20,958 bases of DNA. Origin: Bacillota bacterium (lineage in GTDB: Bacteria > Bacillota > Clostridia > Acetivibrionales > DSM-2933). This document shows positions 6,857-16,400 of the stretch, piece after piece (position 1 is the first letter of the stretch; each line of letters begins with the position of its first letter). The DNA lies in the NCBI GenBank assembly GCA_023430975.1, contig JAEYYB010000183.1:1-20958 (forward strand). The letters are read 5' to 3'. The notes under the pieces were generated by a model. The model was not told the DNA's origin and ran no database searches. It saw only the letters and a program-made list of their open reading frames with translations. The position numbers and the translations under genes were made by a program.

Positions 6857-7698
6857 TTGTATGCAACCCCCAAAACAAAATCATGAGTAATACTTTTTAT
6901 TTCAAACTTCTCCAATAGCAATGAAATCTGATTTTTCATGCCGTTATCCCGCAAATGGAGCATAACGTCAAACCCTGCAAGGGCACCTGTTGATGTCACC
7001 CAACTAGCCGCATCGTCCGTTGAATCAAAACTGAAAGAATGACATCCATGGGAAGTTTTAATTTTATCAAACCCACAAATCCGAAACCATTTATCTAATT
7101 GTTTTTCATTTTTAGGATTTGGCAGCTCCATCATCAACTTATTTATTTCAGATGAATTATCAATCAATAAATATTTGTATATCTTTCTAATTTCAGGAAG
7201 GGTGGCCTTAGTATTAACAATTATACCTATCTGCCCTCCATTTTTAAGAACCCTCCAACACTCTCTAAGTACCTTTAAAGGAGGTTCATACTTTAATGCC
7301 CAACTACAGACAATTACATCCACCGTACCCGATTCATACTGTTTAAGAAAATCCAGCATTGAAGCCTCTGTGAGCTTTACCTTTCCGCTAAGCCTCTTCT
7401 CCGCTTCCTTAAGCATACCATAGGAAATATCCGAAGCATGGATTAGGGTATCAGGGTGTCTTTCGTAAATCCATTCGGAATTAAAGCCGGTACCGCAAGC
7501 CAGATCCAAAACCCTTGCTTCATTAGGTATTTCTAGCATTGACAGCATTGATACATTGTACCTGTGCATAACATCTATAAATTCATTGTCATAACTACGG
7601 CTAACTTCATTGTAGGAATTAGCGATATCCTGCTTTTTTACAGTGTTACCTGTGATAAAATTCTTTGCCACTTTAAAATACAGCTTTATTCTCCCCAC
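6847..7698 (-). CDS. Class I SAM-dependent methyltransferase
   Basis: The protein has 283 residues with a Rossmann methyltransferase core. Motif I is VLDLACGTGFN (63-73), the acidic end of strand 2 is HASD (Asp90), and a post-motif segment is VIVCSWALKYEPPLKVLRECWRVLKNGG, near 128-155. The region after residue 200 (STGALAGFD) may form the substrate lid and recalls BioC/UbiE relatives, but no specific substrate can be read. The start is GTG at 7698 with AGGGGTG upstream; it overlaps the previous gene by 13 bases, so the two are translationally coupled. It probably methylates an intermediate of the same pathway as the radical SAM protein. Confidence 0.85.
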   Translation of the reverse strand: MGRIKLYFKVAKNFITGNTVKKQDIANSYNEVSRSYDNEFIDVMHRYNVSMLSMLEIPNEARVLDLACGTGFNSEWIYERHPDTLIHASDISYGMLKEAEKRLSGKVKLTEASMLDFLKQYESGTVDVIVCSWALKYEPPLKVLRECWRVLKNGGQIGIIVNTKATLPEIRKIYKYLLIDNSSEINKLMMELPNPKNEKQLDKWFRICGFDKIKTSHGCHSFSFDSTDDAASWVTSTGALAGFDVMLHLRDNGMKNQISLLLEKFEIKSITHDFVLGVAYKCL

Positions 7699-8270
7699 TC
7701 TTTCACCCCTGAAAAAACATATTCAAAACTGCTCACATTTGTAATTTGACCATGGATTCCGTTGCATTTCATCATTTCAACAAGCTCTTCTGGTTCTACT
7801 AAAACAGTTTTCTCACCAAGGCTCCTTTCAAAAACATAAATAAGCTTGGATATTACTGAGCTTGGTCTAAATTCCTGAATAACTATTCTACCCTCATGCT
7901 TAAGTATCCTTGCGGCTTCTTTAACAGTATCCTGCTTACTTCTTATATGATGCAGACAATCCCTCATACAAACAACATTGAAATAATTGTTTTCTACCGG
8001 AATGTTCTCTGCTGCTGCGTTTATAACTTTTAATCCAGGACATTTTTTTAAGGCAATTTGCGTCATTGAAGTACTTGGATCAATTATGGTAACTTCTGCA
8101 TTCCTGTGGTGCATTATTTTTGCCAAGGTTCCAGTACCGCCTCCAACATCAGCCACCTTTTGACCTTCCAGATCACCTATATAGTCAAGAAGCAGCTCTT
8201 CATTGGAAAGTCCGGTATTCTTCATAAAAGCATCATAAAACCCAGACAGCTTGTTAAATAAAAAGCTCAT
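7686..8270 (-). CDS. Class I SAM-dependent methyltransferase, UbiE/MenG-like
   Basis: This 194-residue protein has motif I VADVGGGTGTLA (39-50), Asp64 at the end of strand 2 (VTIIDPS), the AENIP segment (87-91) and MRDCLHHI (102-109). This is the usual Methyltransf_11 order. The LFNKLSGFYD start resembles UbiE-type enzymes, but it is shorter than UbiE (about 230-250) and sits in an unrelated operon, so a quinone role is not claimed. The ribosome site AAGGATG precedes ATG 8270. It follows the regulator by 28 bases and overlaps the next methyltransferase by 13. Two different methyltransferases in one operon suggest two methylation steps, or a complex. Confidence 0.85.
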   Translation of the reverse strand: MSFLFNKLSGFYDAFMKNTGLSNEELLLDYIGDLEGQKVADVGGGTGTLAKIMHHRNAEVTIIDPSTSMTQIALKKCPGLKVINAAAENIPVENNYFNVVCMRDCLHHIRSKQDTVKEAARILKHEGRIVIQEFRPSSVISKLIYVFERSLGEKTVLVEPEELVEMMKCNGIHGQITNVSSFEYVFSGVKEWGE

Positions 8271-8298
8271 ATTCTCATCCTTTTATGCTTCATCTTAA

Positions 8299-8757
8299 TT
8301 ACTTTTTATCAGTTGTTAATTCATCAAGCCTTTTTCTCATATAGTCATAGTCAAAAGATGAGCATATTCTCCTATTTTCATTGTCAAGAATTCTATAGTG
8401 CTTGGATATTATGTTCTGCTGTATCTTTAGCCCATTTTTAAATTCAATATCCACCCACCATATCTTACCACCCATAGTTTTTTCATAGCTGGCTTCGCAC
8501 TTATTAAATGCCAGTGTAGTTATAATATCCTGGGGGTCACCGCCAAAGATCATTTCAAGAACCTCGCTGTCTTTGAAAATGGTGCACAAAGCAACTGCAC
8601 CCATCCATCCAAGACTTGCCCGCCCTTTCTCAATTTGGATAAGCGTCTTTTTGGATATGCCTAAAACCTCAGCCATTTTATCCTGTGTATAATCCTTTTC
8701 ATATCGTATAAGTTTAAGCTTTACATCTATATTCCTAACAAATTCATCTCTCGTCAT
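8299..8757 (-). CDS. XRE-family helix-turn-helix regulator
   Basis: This 152-residue DNA-binding protein has an N-terminal HTH_3-type domain (about 10-65; turn region TQDKMAEVLGISKKTLIQIE at 24-43) and an unassigned C-terminal domain of about 75 residues with WWVDIEFKNG and a DYDYMRKRLDEL helix. It is the first gene of the five-gene operon and lies directly downstream of a 34-bp dyad that covers the promoter, so it most likely represses itself and the biosynthetic genes. The C-terminal domain may sense a ligand; nothing in the sequence shows which. Confidence 0.85.
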   Translation of the reverse strand: MTRDEFVRNIDVKLKLIRYEKDYTQDKMAEVLGISKKTLIQIEKGRASLGWMGAVALCTIFKDSEVLEMIFGGDPQDIITTLAFNKCEASYEKTMGGKIWWVDIEFKNGLKIQQNIISKHYRILDNENRRICSSFDYDYMRKRLDELTTDKK

Positions 8758-8765
8758 AACAAAAT

Positions 8766-8799
8766 TACCCCTTTAGTGTAATTTTACACCAAAAGGGTA
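8766..8799. promoter_or_regulatory. 34-bp dyad, probable operator of the XRE-radical SAM operon
   Basis: The sequence is a near-perfect palindrome centred at 8782/8783. The core is GTGTAA-TT-TTACAC (8776-8789), flanked outward by CCCTTT- and AAAGGG-type arms and outer TACCC/GGGTA. It covers the -10 element, part of the spacer and the ribosome site of the XRE gene. That is the classic placement for a repressor operator. As RNA it could also fold and hide the ribosome site, depending on the transcription start. Confidence 0.75.
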
Positions 8800-8809
8800 G
8801 CTTTGTAAA
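8781..8809 (-). promoter_or_regulatory. Sigma-A promoter of the XRE-radical SAM operon
   Basis: On the minus strand TTTACA (8804-8809) and TAAAAT (8781-8786) are exactly 17 bases apart. The -10 lies inside the 34-bp dyad. The predicted leader before the XRE start is under 20 bases. Confidence 0.75.
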
Positions 8810-8877
8810 CATCGATATGACATTACTTATCTAATTTGCTGCATTTCACTCCATTTCTGTTTAAAGCCAACTTTTTA

Positions 8878-9081
8878 CTAATCTTTATCGTTATTAAGCA
8901 GGGATTTAATAGCTCTTGCCAATGCCTCATTAGAATCTGAGCTATCCATTGCATCCTTTAACTTATCCTCCCTATTCTTTATTGGTTTTTCCAAAGAAGG
9001 CTGTTTCGTGTTAGCATAATTATTAGTGCCTTCATTTTTCCCTCTGTTATTTCCTTCATTTTTCTTTTCAATCTTACTCAT
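8878..9081 (-). CDS. Small hydrophilic protein of unknown function (67 residues)
   Basis: This 67-residue, Asn/Lys/Glu-rich protein begins MSKIEKKNEGNNRGKNEG and ends with a probable short helix, NEALARAIKSLLNND. It has no membrane segment, Cys or recognisable motif. ATG 9081 is preferred over the upstream TTG because GGGAG lies nine bases before it. It is on the same strand as the XRE operon, 120 bases upstream of the regulator, but the operon has its own promoter. It could be a disordered spore or stress protein; it has no Cys/Ser/Thr-rich core that would suggest a modified precursor peptide. The coding call rests mainly on the ribosome site and the open frame. Confidence 0.5.
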   Translation of the reverse strand: MSKIEKKNEGNNRGKNEGTNNYANTKQPSLEKPIKNREDKLKDAMDSSDSNEALARAIKSLLNNDKD

Positions 9082-9226
9082 TGTCTGTCTCTCCCTCACC
9101 TTTAATATGTTCTGCAATAATCATTTTACGTTTTTAATATAGAAAACATTTCCTTTGTCCGTATTTTCAAAACTTTATATATATAATTATCGGATTTCTT
9201 TATAAAAAGCATTATTTCATAGAAAT

Positions 9227-9264
9227 CAAAAAAGGTGCTGAGGCTTTTATGCCACCAACACCTT
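9227..9264 (-). terminator. Terminator of htrA
   Basis: On the minus strand AAGGTGTTGGTGGC pairs with GCCTCAGCACCTT (one bulge) and is followed by TTTTTTT. It lies 18 bases after the htrA stop. Confidence 0.8.
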
Positions 9265-9281
9265 ATAAATGGTCCATCTTA

Positions 9282-10823
9282 CTATTTAACTACACCCTTG
9301 TCTTCAGATAACTGTATCTGCAATGTGAGAGTCTCTCCGTCCCTGTAAACCGCTACTGAAACAGTGTCACCAGGTTTATGTTTAACTTTGAGCTCATTAA
9401 TTTCTTCAACAGATTTTACAGTTTTTCCATCAAACTTTGTAATTATATCTCCAGCTTTTATTCCGCCTTTGTAAGCACCGGAGAAAGGTGTAACCTGTGC
9501 AACCAATACTCCCATAGGAACATCATACTGTTTTGCTACTTCCTCATTGAAATTCGGGTCACTTTCAATTCCAAGAAGTGCTCTTCCCTTAACATATTTA
9601 AACTCCATAAGACTGTCGGTAATTTCCTTGGCTTTATTAATCGGGATTGCAAAACCAAGTCCTTCATAACCGTTTTCCCCGATTTTCGCAGTATTTATAC
9701 CTATTACCTGTCCTTTTGAATTTAATAATGCTCCACCGCTGTTTCCAGGGTTTATCGCTGCGTCTGTCTGAATAAGTCTGAGCTCTTTACCATCATCTAT
9801 TGGAATTGTTCTGTTCACACCGCTTATTACTCCAACTGTTACAGAACCCATATATTCAAGACCTGCAGGATTACCAATTGCTACTGCCAATTCCCCGATC
9901 TTTAGGTTATCTGAATTACCAAACTCAACTGCTGGAAGGTTTGTTGCATTTATTTTAATTACAGCCAAATCAGTCTTTTCATCTCCACCTACTATTTCAG
10001 CTTCATATGGCTTATCCTTCTGGTTGGGCAGGATAACCTCAAGCTTTGCATTACTTCCTTTTGTACTCTCTGCTGCCGCTTTCACAACATGGTAATTTGT
10101 CATGATGTATCCGTCTGGCTTTATAATAATACCTGAACCTTCAGATTTTCCTTCCTGGCTCATATCGAAAATAAAGCTTTTTGTTTTGTACGTCACCCTT
10201 ATTCCTACTATTGAAGGGCTTGCCTTTTCAGCAATTGCCGTTACGGCAGAATCTTCAGTCTGAACAATTTCTACCTTCTTAATTGTCCCTGCGTTTTCGT
10301 TAGTACCGGATGTGTCTGATTTATCATTGCTTCCTATAAAGTTACTGAAAAAGCTTTTTGATGAAGGCTGTACAGCCGGTGCTATAAACTGAAAATACGA
10401 TCCTACAATTGTACCGCCTATCATGGAGCTTACCACAGCGACAACTACAAGCTGCAATATACTGGGGTTTTTAGTCTTTCTGGGCTTTTTAACAGACTCT
10501 GTATAGAATGTGCCCTTTTTTGTGCTGTCACCAGGATTGCTGTCATACGCATTTCCATAGCTTTCTTCGCTTCTTGCATTATTGTAACTTACTGCTTCTA
10601 CGCTGCTCGCTTGAACTATATCGCTAGGACTTCCCTGAGAGGTAACTTCAGCTGCTTCATTGCATGTATCCGGATTAGCATTAAACTCACTTATATTCCC
10701 CTCGCTATAAGGATTAGTGTTAAATTCATTTTCTCTGACTGCTTCGTAATTTGAATTAGTCTCATCTCCAGACACAGGTTCTTTCTTTTCGAATTCATTA
10801 TCTCCTAAATTCATATTATCCAT
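9282..10823 (-). CDS. htrA: HtrA/DegP-type membrane serine protease
   Basis: This is an envelope quality-control protease of 513 residues. The order is a long Asn/Ser/Glu-rich cytoplasmic N-terminus (1-120), one membrane segment (about 123-147), an extracytoplasmic trypsin-like domain and one PDZ domain (about 413-505). The catalytic triad is His245 in MTNYHVV, Asp285 in KTDLAVI and Ser362 in NPGNSGGALL. The topology matches Gram-positive HtrA proteins, with an unusually long disordered cytoplasmic tail. AGGAG lies eight bases before ATG 10823. The kinase and regulator genes lie upstream on the same strand with no terminator in the 130-base gap. Control by that two-component system, as with CssRS and htrA in Bacillus, is therefore likely but inferred. 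Confidence 0.95.
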   Translation of the reverse strand: MDNMNLGDNEFEKKEPVSGDETNSNYEAVRENEFNTNPYSEGNISEFNANPDTCNEAAEVTSQGSPSDIVQASSVEAVSYNNARSEESYGNAYDSNPGDSTKKGTFYTESVKKPRKTKNPSILQLVVVAVVSSMIGGTIVGSYFQFIAPAVQPSSKSFFSNFIGSNDKSDTSGTNENAGTIKKVEIVQTEDSAVTAIAEKASPSIVGIRVTYKTKSFIFDMSQEGKSEGSGIIIKPDGYIMTNYHVVKAAAESTKGSNAKLEVILPNQKDKPYEAEIVGGDEKTDLAVIKINATNLPAVEFGNSDNLKIGELAVAIGNPAGLEYMGSVTVGVISGVNRTIPIDDGKELRLIQTDAAINPGNSGGALLNSKGQVIGINTAKIGENGYEGLGFAIPINKAKEITDSLMEFKYVKGRALLGIESDPNFNEEVAKQYDVPMGVLVAQVTPFSGAYKGGIKAGDIITKFDGKTVKSVEEINELKVKHKPGDTVSVAVYRDGETLTLQIQLSEDKGVVK

Positions 10824-10953
10824 TATTAAAACTCCTCTCCAGTTAATCAGCTATTTATTCGCAATTAGGGATTACTAAATGTAGAAAACTTATCAATTTA
10901 AATCTTATAATACTATTTTAAGAAACTATTTTTAAAAAAATATGAACAAATTG

Positions 10954-12486
10954 TTAACTTTGAATCCCTTTATCAGCTGATTTGTTTAATGTAAATGTGA
11001 ACTTTGCCCCATGGCCAGGCTCACTTTCAACATATATCTCCTGTCCATGCTCTAAAATAATATTTTTTACAATGGCAAGACCCAAACCAGTTCCTGACTT
11101 ATCTCTCCCCCTTGATTTATCAGCTTTATAAAACCTATCCCAGATAAGGTTTATTTCATCTTTATCAATTCCCGGCCCATTATCCTCTATTGATATGCAT
11201 ATTTTATCCCTTTTCTTAAAGGTACTTATCTTTATTTTTCCACCTTCCTGAGTAAATTTAACAGAATTATGAACTAAATTCAGTATAACCCTTTCAATGG
11301 AATCCACGTCGCCATTCACATACATATCCTCTGATTCAAAGTAAGCTTCTATATCGATATTTTTACTTACAAGAAGGCTTTCTATCTTAATTACCGTTCT
11401 TCTTATGAGCTCATTAATATTAAAATCCATAAGGTTTAGCTTGACTTCTCCGCCTTCCATCCTGGCAAGATCCAAGAGATCGTTTACAAGCCTATTCATC
11501 CGGTTAACCTCATCCCTCACGATTGTAAGGTAATAATCCTGTCTTTCAAATGGAATAGTACCATCAAGTATTCCTTCGATAAACCCTCTTATGGAAGTCA
11601 TCGGAGTCCTGAGTTCATGGGAAACATTTGCGATAAACCCCCTTCGCATCTCCTCCAGGTTTCTTAATGCTTCAATCATGTTGTTAAAGCTCACTGCCAG
11701 TTCCCCTATTTCATCCTGGGACTTTATGTTTAGACGTTTCTGGAACTCACCACCTGCTATAACCCTTGCAGCTTCATTAATTTCTTTTAATGGCTTGGAT
11801 ATCCTTCTTGAAAACACATAAGCCAATAATATTACTATAATGACCGAAATACCTACAGCATAAAGATAAAACCTTATAATTGATCTCTGAAGTTCATAAA
11901 CATCGGGAATTGAAGTACTTATATATACCGCACCGATAAATTCATTTCCCATATTGTCTTTTATTCTGATTGGTTTTTCTATAGTAAGCCTTTTTTCTCC
12001 AAACAGACCGTACAAATCATTTTTCTCCACTACATCATTTCCTGACAACATAACCTTGCGATACTGCTTTTCATCTGGGAATCTGAATCTTTTATTCTCA
12101 ATAGAAAGTTTCCTTGTCACATCATGCATTTCACGTGAATCAAGCTCCGGTTTTGCAAATCCAATATACCCTTGCTCATCTACAATCCATACATAGGAAT
12201 GAGTATACTGCCTTACTTTCTCCATCTCGTTTGTAACAATTTTCTGAAGAGAAGCCTCTATATACTGTCTCAATATATAATCATCCCCGATTATATCCAT
12301 GTCATAGGTAGCATAGTTATAAAAAGCAGCGATAATGCTATCGGCGTTACGCTTTAAGTCACTCTCCTTCTCAGAGTACACGAAGCTATCCAGCATAAAA
12401 TACAGCATAATTCCGGTTATGGAAAAACTTATTATTATTATTGAAATAAAAAGAACTATTAGCTTGCTGAAAATCGATTTGAACAT
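10954..12486 (-). CDS. Sensor histidine kinase with HAMP domain
   Basis: This membrane kinase of 510 residues has transmembrane segment 1 at about 8-31, an extracytoplasmic sensor domain at 32-203 with a PAS/Cache-like strand (YVWIVDEQGYIGF) and transmembrane segment 2 at about 204-226. HAMP follows at 226-280, then a HisKA domain with phosphorylated His290 (FIANVSHELRTP) and a HATPase_c domain with N box NLVHNSVKF (403-411), DNGPGID (435-441) and GTGLGL (465-470). All catalytic motifs are intact. The start has AGGGG before ATG 12486. It follows its response regulator by 53 bases, and htrA follows it, so secretion or cell-envelope stress is the likely signal. Confidence 0.95.
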   Translation of the reverse strand: MFKSIFSKLIVLFISIIIISFSITGIMLYFMLDSFVYSEKESDLKRNADSIIAAFYNYATYDMDIIGDDYILRQYIEASLQKIVTNEMEKVRQYTHSYVWIVDEQGYIGFAKPELDSREMHDVTRKLSIENKRFRFPDEKQYRKVMLSGNDVVEKNDLYGLFGEKRLTIEKPIRIKDNMGNEFIGAVYISTSIPDVYELQRSIIRFYLYAVGISVIIVILLAYVFSRRISKPLKEINEAARVIAGGEFQKRLNIKSQDEIGELAVSFNNMIEALRNLEEMRRGFIANVSHELRTPMTSIRGFIEGILDGTIPFERQDYYLTIVRDEVNRMNRLVNDLLDLARMEGGEVKLNLMDFNINELIRRTVIKIESLLVSKNIDIEAYFESEDMYVNGDVDSIERVILNLVHNSVKFTQEGGKIKISTFKKRDKICISIEDNGPGIDKDEINLIWDRFYKADKSRGRDKSGTGLGLAIVKNIILEHGQEIYVESEPGHGAKFTFTLNKSADKGIQS

Positions 12487-12539
12487 AAAATACCCCTGAA
12501 TAGCTATGAATCATAATAAGAAGCAATTTTAAAGCTTTA

Positions 12540-13226
12540 TTATTTCACTTCGAACTTGTAGCCAACACCCCATACAGTCTTTAACTGCCATATTTGATTA
12601 TCTATCTCCATTTTTTCACGCAATCTTTTTACATGGACATCAACAGTCCTTGAGTCCCCATAAAAGTCGAACCCCCAAACCTGTTCTAAAAGCTGCTCTC
12701 TGGTAAAAACCTTATTGGGATTGGATGCAAGGAAAAACAATAACTCCAATTCCTTTGGCGTGAACTCAATCTCCTTACCATTTACCCTTGCAGAATAGTT
12801 GGTCCTATTTATTACCAGGTTTGGATATACAACCTCCTGAACATCTATTTCCTTATGCTCATACCTTCTTAATACCGCTTTGACCCTAGCCACAAGCTCC
12901 TTAGGCTCAAAAGGTTTTACCATGTAATCGTCCGCTCCTAATTCCAGCCCTAGCACCTTATCAAAGGTTTCTCCCTTTGCAGTTAGCATTATTATGGGAA
13001 TACTGCTTATCTTTCTAATCTCACGGCACACCTGCCAACCATCAGCTCCCGGAAGCATTATGTCAAGTATGACTATGCTGGGAGTATTCTCTTTAAAAGC
13101 ATCCAACGCTTTTATGCCATTATAAACAGGGTATGCCTCAAACCCCTCTTTTTCCAAATACAGACGTATTAACTCACAAATATTTATATCATCATCAACA
13201 ATTAAAACCTTTGTCTTATTCGTCAT
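12540..13226 (-). CDS. OmpR/PhoB-family response regulator
   Basis: This 228-residue protein has a receiver domain with the acidic pocket DDD (11-13), phospho-acceptor Asp55 in ILDIMLPG, Thr82 and Lys104 (VKPF), then a winged-helix DNA-binding domain (about 130-228) with TPKELELLFFL and RTVDVHVKRLREK. The frame stays open upstream to a TTG at 13268, but ATG 13226 has an AAAGGCGG-type site eight bases upstream and gives the family-typical start MTNKTKVLIVDDD. It partners the downstream kinase and probably controls htrA. The large surface-protease gene is divergent across the 242-base gap and could be a further target. Confidence 0.95.
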   Translation of the reverse strand: MTNKTKVLIVDDDINICELIRLYLEKEGFEAYPVYNGIKALDAFKENTPSIVILDIMLPGADGWQVCREIRKISSIPIIMLTAKGETFDKVLGLELGADDYMVKPFEPKELVARVKAVLRRYEHKEIDVQEVVYPNLVINRTNYSARVNGKEIEFTPKELELLFFLASNPNKVFTREQLLEQVWGFDFYGDSRTVDVHVKRLREKMEIDNQIWQLKTVWGVGYKFEVK

Positions 13227-13267
13227 ATATTCTACCGCCTTTGCAGTTTTATTCGTGATTTTGTTCA

Positions 13268-13276
13268 ATTATACCA
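13268..13276 (-). promoter_or_regulatory. Extended -10 promoter of the response regulator gene
   Basis: The minus strand reads TGGTATAAT, an extended -10 element (TGn before TATAAT), about 42 bases upstream of the start. No good -35 is seen, as is common for extended -10 promoters. Confidence 0.5.
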
Positions 13277-13348
13277 TACCTATATGAAACAATCATTATT
13301 TAAAATGTAAAAGAATTTTAAAATTTAACCAAAATTTTAAACATAAAT

Positions 13349-13367
13349 CCCATGCCTTAGGAATGGG
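13349..13367. promoter_or_regulatory. Short dyad upstream of the subtilase promoter
   Basis: CCCAT at 13349-13353 and ATGGG at 13363-13367 form a 5-bp inverted repeat with a 9-base spacer, 32 bases upstream of the -35 element. It could be a regulator site, but short dyads arise by chance. Confidence 0.25.
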
Positions 13368-13398
13368 GCTTCTCTGTATTATCCACTCCATATCATTA

Positions 13399-13427
13399 TT
13401 GACACCCAATAAATACAAATATATAAT
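13399..13427 (+). promoter_or_regulatory. Consensus sigma-A promoter of the subtilase gene
   Basis: TTGACA at 13399-13404 and TATAAT at 13422-13427 are both exact consensus hexamers, 17 bases apart, and lie about 40 bases upstream of the start codon. This predicts strong vegetative expression unless repressed. Confidence 0.85.
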
Positions 13428-13468
13428 TTATGTTTGAATGATGTAATACGAAAGGAATGGTTTTAATT

Positions 13469-16400
13469 ATGAACCGTAATAGAATACTTTGCACTATTTT
13501 AGCTTTCTTCACACTTATATCATGCCTCCCGTCATACTTATACGGTTCAGATTCAAAAGATGATGCACATCCATCATCTCGAATGGAATCAACTGTTCCT
13601 GTTGACACTAACAGGCTATTGATTAAATACAAAAATCAAAAAAAGAATTCATTATCAAAAGATAATATTACCAAAAAACTCAAAAATATTAGGTTTCAGC
13701 ATTATAATAAATTGTCCGGGACAGAAATTGTTGAGTTTTCTAACGTAAAAGAACTGGAATCTGCAGTTAAATTGCTAGAAGGCGACTCTAATGTTGAGTA
13801 TGTTCAGCCTGACTATAAATTATATAAAAATGGCAGCATTCAAGACCCTGACTTTAAAAAGCAATGGGGCCTTAGCAACTCCGGCCAGGAAATAAGCGGA
13901 ACTCTTGGCTTGCAAGGATTTGATATCAATGTAACAAGTGTATGGGATAATCTTGGAATAAACAATAATATCCTGCTAGGAGTTCTTGATACCGGAATAG
14001 ACATAAATCACGAGGATCTGAAAGATTCAATATATAAAAACCCCTACGATATTTCAAATACATACGATGATGATAATAACGGGTACCTTAATGATTATTG
14101 CGGTTGGGATTTTATAAACTCTGACAACAGCGTTTATGACGGAGCAGAGGATGCCCACGGAACCCATATTGCGGGTATAATAGCTGCAGGTGCCAACACT
14201 ATAGGCATCAGAGGTGTTGCCAGCGGAGTTAAAATTGTTCCTTTAAAATTCATGAACGGTATGGCAGGCTATACCAGCGATTTACTGGAAGCAATTGAAT
14301 ATGCAAAAAAAATAGGCGTAAAAATATTAAACTGCAGTTTTAGCGATACTCACTACAACTATGCATTAGAACAGGCAATAAAAAATTCAGGCATGCTTTT
14401 TGTATGCAGTGCAGGAAATGATAATAGCAACACCCCTTCATATCCTGCATCCTTTAGACTTCCAAACCTGATCTCTGTAGGAGCAGTCAATAACAACGGA
14501 AGCCTCGCTCCATTCTCCAACTATGGGCAGTTTGTTGATGTTGCTGCACCTGGAGTTGGTATATACAGCACATTACCCAACAATTCATATGGATTCAGCT
14601 ACGGTACATCTGTTGCAGCACCTTTTGTATCAGGTATTGCAGCACTTCTTTTGAGCTATAACTCAAATTTCAGTGCGTATGATCTATCTAATATCATAAA
14701 AAGCACTGTAAATACCAAATTTACCAATTTAAACAGATATATAGCTTCAGGAGGGATTGTAGATGCAAAAAATGCTCTGGAATATGCTAAAACCTATATT
14801 CCTCCAGTATCTCCCACAAACACTGTACCTGTCACAAGTACAGTTACACCTTCTCCAACCCCCACTGTCCAACCAGGTACATGGACAGTGAGGTCAGGAT
14901 TAGATTGCGGATGTAAAATTCTATCTAAAGTATCCTTAAACGATAAGATTTATGCAATTGATAGTAATGGTAATATACATTCATATGACCCAGGTACAGA
15001 TAAATGGACAAAGTCCGGTACCGTAGATTCCAATATGATAGATTTAAACCATAAGCCAATTCTAGTTACCCTTGGTAATAAAATATACATTATAGCAGGA
15101 AGCACAAAAAATGTTTATGAATATGACCCATCAAGCGGAAAGATAAACAGTAAAGCCTCTACTTTGTTCAACAGAATGGGCGGTGCTGCAGTCACATATG
15201 ATGATAAGATATATATATCAGGCGGAGAAGATCCTTTAAGTGCCAAGACTTTTGAGGTGTATAATCCTTCTACTGACAGTTGGTCACCATTACCCGACAT
15301 GCAATATGAAAGATCCTCCCATTGTATTGCTGTTTGCGGAACTAAAATATATTCAATGGGGGGTAATGGTTATCCAGGCATTGTTGAGGAATATGATATT
15401 AATGAAGGCAAGTGGACTACTCTTTCCCGAGCACCATTAGCCATTAATTCTATAGCAGCTGCCACAATTGGCAGCAAAATATATCTAAGTTGCAAAGGAG
15501 ATAATACCAGCGTTGATTTGTGGGAATATGACGTATTAACATACACTTGGACAAAAAGAGAAAAAGTACCTGTGGATGCTGTAACCCTTTCGTTATTTGC
15601 CATCAAAAATAAATTATATGCATTAGGTGAAAACAATAAAAGTAACATAGAATCTTTAGCTGAATATACATTTGGTATAATGCCATCCGTAACCCCAAGC
15701 CCATCATCAGCTCCAGCCACTCCTACCTCAAGCAATCAGGGAAGCAGAACTATATCCGGCAAGGTTACTTTGAAGGATATAAACCTAAAAAAAGATCTGT
15801 CAATTGAAATCTTCGCAGAACAGGACACAGGCAAGTGTTATGCTGATACTATAACACTGAAAAGGGATTCTTTATCTCAAATTTACTCAATAAGTATACC
15901 CGAAATAGAAATATCAGGAAATTACAGAGTAGGATATTACATACACTCAGACGATATCTCCCTTTCAAAAACCGGTTATTACAGCCATGATGGAAGTGTG
16001 TTTGATGTAAACCTCTCCTCTTATCTAAGTCCGAAAGGCAGCGATATCACCAATATAGATTTGAATTTACTTAAAAAGAGAACCATTTCAGGTACAATAT
16101 CCCTTCCAAATGGAAGCAGGGCTCCAGCAGGAGGTACTACCGTTTATCTGGAATTGGGATTACCAGATGATGCATATAAAAATTCCAAACATAAACCCGA
16201 TTATGTATACAATAAAACTGTTGTAATACCTGAAAACCAAACTTATGCACCATTTAGTTTCTCTGTAATTGAAAACAACAATAGATACAAATATGTTTTA
16301 GGTTATGAAACAAACTCCGAAGGCTGCATTATATCCGGATTTTACAATTTGGCGGGAACAGTATCAAAAAAGAGCGGTGCCGGTTTCATTGACGTAAGTT

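Noticed and set aside
6847..8270. Menaquinone or biotin pathway genes (ubiE/menG, bioC)
   Set aside because: The methyltransferase similarity is only to the general fold, and no other quinone or biotin gene is nearby.
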